From Croceibacterium_A sp039920345 (GTDB taxonomy: Bacteria; Pseudomonadota; Alphaproteobacteria; Sphingomonadales; Sphingomonadaceae), in assembly GCA_039920345.1 (NCBI GenBank), contig JBDSDZ010000030.1, positions 1 to 7,672 on the forward strand: DNA of 7,672 nucleotides, written 5' to 3'. Position 1 is the stretch's first letter. Every line of letters begins with the position of its first letter. The notes under the pieces are model-generated. The model ran no database searches, was not told where the DNA came from, and was given only the letters and a program-made list of their open reading frames with translations. Positions 5,380 through 7,672 of the stretch are shown here, piece by piece. Made by a program: the position numbers and the translations under genes.

Positions 5380-7368
5380 ATGTCCCCCGAAGATCCAGGT
5401 TCCCTGTTCGACCAGTTGCCGGCCGGCGGCGACGATTACGATTCCTCGGCCATCGAAGTGCTGGAGGGGCTCGAGCCGGTCCGGCGGCGACCCGGCATGT
5501 ACATCGGCGGGATCGATGAGCGCGCGCTGCACCACCTCGCCGCCGAGGTGCTCGACAACGCGATGGACGAAGCGGTTGCAGGCCATGCCAACCGGATCGA
5601 AGTTACGCTCGATGAAGGCAACCGCCTGACCATCAGCGACAACGGCCGCGGCATCCCGGTTGACGAACATCCCAAGTTTCCCGGCAAGTCTTCGCTCGAA
5701 GTCATCCTCACCACGCTCCATTCGGGCGGCAAGTTTTCGGGCAAGGCTTATGCCACCAGCGGCGGATTGCACGGGGTCGGCGTGAGCGTGGTAAACGCGC
5801 TGTCCGCGCTTACCCGCATCGAAGTGGCAAAGAACAAGGAACTGTTCGCGCAGGAGTTCTCCAAGGGCCTGCCGACCGGCCCTCTCCAGCGACTTGGCGC
5901 GACGCCCAATCGGCGTGGGACCACGGTCAGCTTCGTCCCCGACCCGGAGATTTTCGGCGATCGCCAGTTCAAGCCGCTGCGATTGTTCAAGCTCGCCCGG
6001 TCCAAGGCCTATCTCTACGCGGGCGTCGAAATCCGCTGGAAGTGCGCGCCCGCGCTGGCATCCGAAGATGTGCCCGAGGACGCGGTGTTCCAGTTCCCCG
6101 GCGGATTGTCCGACCACCTCGCCGAACAGGTTGACGGGCGGGAATGCGTCACCAGCCAGTTCTTCACCGGGCGGCAGGACTTTCCCGATGACCTTGGCCG
6201 GGTCGAATGGGCGGCAGCCTGGCCATTGTGGTCCGACGGCGCCTTCTCCTGGTACTGCAACACCGTGCCGACGCCCGATGGGGGGACGCACGAGCAGGGG
6301 TTTCGCACGGCCTTGTCCAAGGGCATTCGCGCGTTTGGCGAACTGGTCGGACAGAAAAAGGCCAAGGAAATTTCCGCCGATGACATCGTCAACGGCAGCG
6401 AAGTCATGCTTTCGGTATTCATTCGCGAGCCGCAGTTCCAGAGCCAGACCAAGGACCGGCTGACCAGCCCGGAGGCCGCGCGACTGGTCGAAAACGCGGT
6501 GCGCGATCACTTCGACCATTTCCTGACCGACAACATGGAGCGTGGGCGCGCGCTGCTGGGTGCGGTGATGGAGCGGATGGACGAGCGGCTGAAGCGCAAG
6601 GCCGAACGCGAGATCAAGCGCAAGACCGCCACCAGCGGGCGCAAGCTGCGCCTGCCGGGCAAGCTGACCGACTGTTCGGGTGAAGGCAAAGGCGAAACCG
6701 AGCTGTTCATCGTCGAAGGCGACAGCGCCGGCGGCAGCGCCAAGCAGGCCCGCGACCGCAAGACGCAGGCGATCCTGCCGATCCGCGGCAAGATCCTCAA
6801 CGTTGCCAGCGCGACGGCGGACAAGATCCGCGCCAACAGCGAAATCGCCGACCTGTCGTTGGCGCTGGGTTGCGGCATCCGCAAGGACTGCGATCCTGAC
6901 CAGTTGCGGTATGACCGTGTGGTCATCATGACTGACGCTGATGTCGACGGCGCGCATATCGCCACGCTGCTGATGACGTTCTTCTTCCAGGAAATGGCCG
7001 CGATCGTGCGCCAGGGTCATCTCTACCTGGCGCAGCCTCCGCTCTATCGGCTGAGCTCAGGCAAGGAGAGCGTCTATGCCCGCGACGATGCCCACCGTGC
7101 CGAACTGGAAGCGACCGTTTTCAGGGGCAAAAAAGTCGAAATCAGCCGGTTCAAGGGCCTCGGTGAAATGAACCCGCAGCAATTGCGCGAAACCACCATG
7201 AACCCGGCCACGCGCACGCTGACCCGCATCACCCTGCCGCCCGAGCACGAACAGCGTTTCAAGGTCGCCGAACTGGTCGATCAGTTGATGGGCCGCAATC
7301 CGGAGCACCGGTTCAATTTCATCCAGAACCGCGCCGGCGAACTCGACCGCGACATGATCGATGCCTGA
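5380..7368 (+). CDS. parE: DNA topoisomerase IV subunit B (ParE)
   Basis: ATPase subunit of topoisomerase IV, which with ParC decatenates sister chromosomes. The protein has 662 residues. The GHKL ATPase domain shows EVLDNAMDEA (56-65, E56 catalytic base, N60 metal ligand), SDNGRGIP (86-93) and GGLHGVGVSVVNAL (128-141). The transducer domain carries the QTK loop at 356-358. The TOPRIM domain has EGDSAGGSAKQARDR (446-460), LPIRGKILNV (466-475) and TDADVDGAHI (518-527); E446, D519 and D521 are the metal ligands. A conserved tail has RFKGLGEMNP (590-599) and MGRNPEHRFNFIQ (637-649). The length, lack of the long GyrB insertion and the tail favour ParE over GyrB. The ATG at 5380 is chosen over an in-frame TTG at 5344 because that TTG is part of the proposed -35. 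ParC is not in the window. Confidence 0.97.
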   Translation: MSPEDPGSLFDQLPAGGDDYDSSAIEVLEGLEPVRRRPGMYIGGIDERALHHLAAEVLDNAMDEAVAGHANRIEVTLDEGNRLTISDNGRGIPVDEHPKFPGKSSLEVILTTLHSGGKFSGKAYATSGGLHGVGVSVVNALSALTRIEVAKNKELFAQEFSKGLPTGPLQRLGATPNRRGTTVSFVPDPEIFGDRQFKPLRLFKLARSKAYLYAGVEIRWKCAPALASEDVPEDAVFQFPGGLSDHLAEQVDGRECVTSQFFTGRQDFPDDLGRVEWAAAWPLWSDGAFSWYCNTVPTPDGGTHEQGFRTALSKGIRAFGELVGQKKAKEISADDIVNGSEVMLSVFIREPQFQSQTKDRLTSPEAARLVENAVRDHFDHFLTDNMERGRALLGAVMERMDERLKRKAEREIKRKTATSGRKLRLPGKLTDCSGEGKGETELFIVEGDSAGGSAKQARDRKTQAILPIRGKILNVASATADKIRANSEIADLSLALGCGIRKDCDPDQLRYDRVVIMTDADVDGAHIATLLMTFFFQEMAAIVRQGHLYLAQPPLYRLSSGKESVYARDDAHRAELEATVFRGKKVEISRFKGLGEMNPQQLRETTMNPATRTLTRITLPPEHEQRFKVAELVDQLMGRNPEHRFNFIQNRAGELDRDMIDA

Positions 7369-7387
7369 CCTGGGCGAGGACAGCCGA

Positions 7388-7415
7388 ATGTCCGTTTTGG
7401 GTGGAAAGCGGTCAT
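7388..7415. repeat. Hairpin resembling a dispersed sphingomonad repeat
   Basis: ATGTCCGTTTT (7388-7398) pairs with AAAGCGGTCAT (7405-7415) around the loop GGGTGG, with one T-T mismatch (7391/7412) and one T-G wobble (7395/7408). It lies between the convergent ends of parE and the response regulator. From memory, and not checked, similar ATGTCCGCTTT/AAAGCGGACAT units around a short G-rich loop recur between genes in sphingomonad genomes. An overlapping alternative hairpin, GGACA (7378-7382) with TGTCC (7389-7393) followed by GTTTT, could act as a weak parE terminator. Confidence 0.45.
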
Positions 7416-7461
7416 CGAACCGAATAAGCGAGCGCCGGCTGTATGGCTTCCAGCGGAAAAC

Positions 7462-7672
7462 CTATCCCGCCGGCGCAAGGTCGTCCGACTTTGAATCGAA
7501 CACTTCCAACCCTGCTGGCGGGGCGAGCGTCTCGTCTCCGCGAAGATGAGCAAGCAGATAAGTCACGGCTTCGACCATCTCGAACGCGCTATAAGGCTTG
7601 GGCATCGAGCCGATCGCGACGGTTCGGGCGGATTGGGCTCGGCTGACCTGACCGCTAATGAGAAGAACCGGG
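7462..7672 (-). CDS. Response regulator receiver domain, C-terminal part (partial)
   Basis: Open from the right edge to a TAG at 7462-7464, giving the last 69 residues of a minus-strand protein. The sequence starts PVLLISGQ, matching receiver-domain beta-4 with its switch Ser/Thr, continues to GSMPKPYSAFEMVEAVTYLL with the invariant beta-5 Lys-Pro, and has the usual alpha-5 helix. A polar tail of about 30 residues follows (GDETLAPP, LEVFDSKSDD), with no room for an output domain downstream. It is therefore either a single-domain CheY-like regulator or a protein whose receiver is C-terminal, such as a hybrid kinase; the phospho-acceptor Asp and the start lie outside. It converges on parE across 93 bases. 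The partner kinase and the signal are unknown. Confidence 0.82.
   Translation of the reverse strand, partial: PVLLISGQVSRAQSARTVAIGSMPKPYSAFEMVEAVTYLLAHLRGDETLAPPAGLEVFDSKSDDLAPAG

Noticed and set aside
4579..7020. Minus-strand open frame of 813 codons across the LpoA-like gene and parE
   Set aside because: It is fully antisense to two well-supported genes and shows no recognisable motif. Long stop-free antisense frames are expected when codons are strongly G/C-ending.

Overview
The window reads as a chromosomal housekeeping segment of a high-GC alphaproteobacterium. A member of the Sphingomonadales (Erythrobacter or Novosphingobium type) is my best guess. This rests on protein flavour, strong G/C third-position bias, the rsmI-yraN-gshB gene order, a parE promoter that suggests a leaderless mRNA, and a hairpin after parE resembling repeats I recall from sphingomonads. 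None of this was tested by database search. I see no CRISPR array, tRNA, rRNA, transposase, prophage or defence gene.

Layout from left to right. xerC, the tyrosine recombinase that resolves chromosome dimers, is on + and clipped by probably one base. It converges on dedA (-), a membrane protein, and their ends overlap by 4 bases. Next is a minus-strand cluster transcribed right to left: rsmI (16S rRNA 2'-O-methyltransferase), yraN (small nuclease-fold protein), gshB (glutathione synthetase), a small unrecognised secreted or lipoprotein candidate, then dedA after a 91-base structured gap. The rsmI/yraN and gshB/small-gene junctions are 4-base stop/start overlaps and yraN/gshB are 10 bases apart, so these genes are probably co-transcribed and translationally coupled.

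Diverging from rsmI is an LpoA/YraM-type lipoprotein on +, a presumed activator of peptidoglycan synthases. It is followed by parE (topoisomerase IV subunit B), which has its own likely promoter. A response-regulator C-terminus on - enters from the right edge and converges on parE across a 93-base gap.

The genes cover chromosome segregation (xerC, parE), the cell envelope (lpoA-like, dedA), ribosome modification (rsmI) and redox (gshB). The grouping of rsmI, yraM-like and yraN recalls E. coli yraL/yraM/yraN, but here yraN lies on the rsmI side with gshB. I found no convincing new system. The items most worth a second look are the small gene at 1596-1943, the inverted-repeat cluster around it, the leaderless-looking parE start and the hairpin at 7388-7415.
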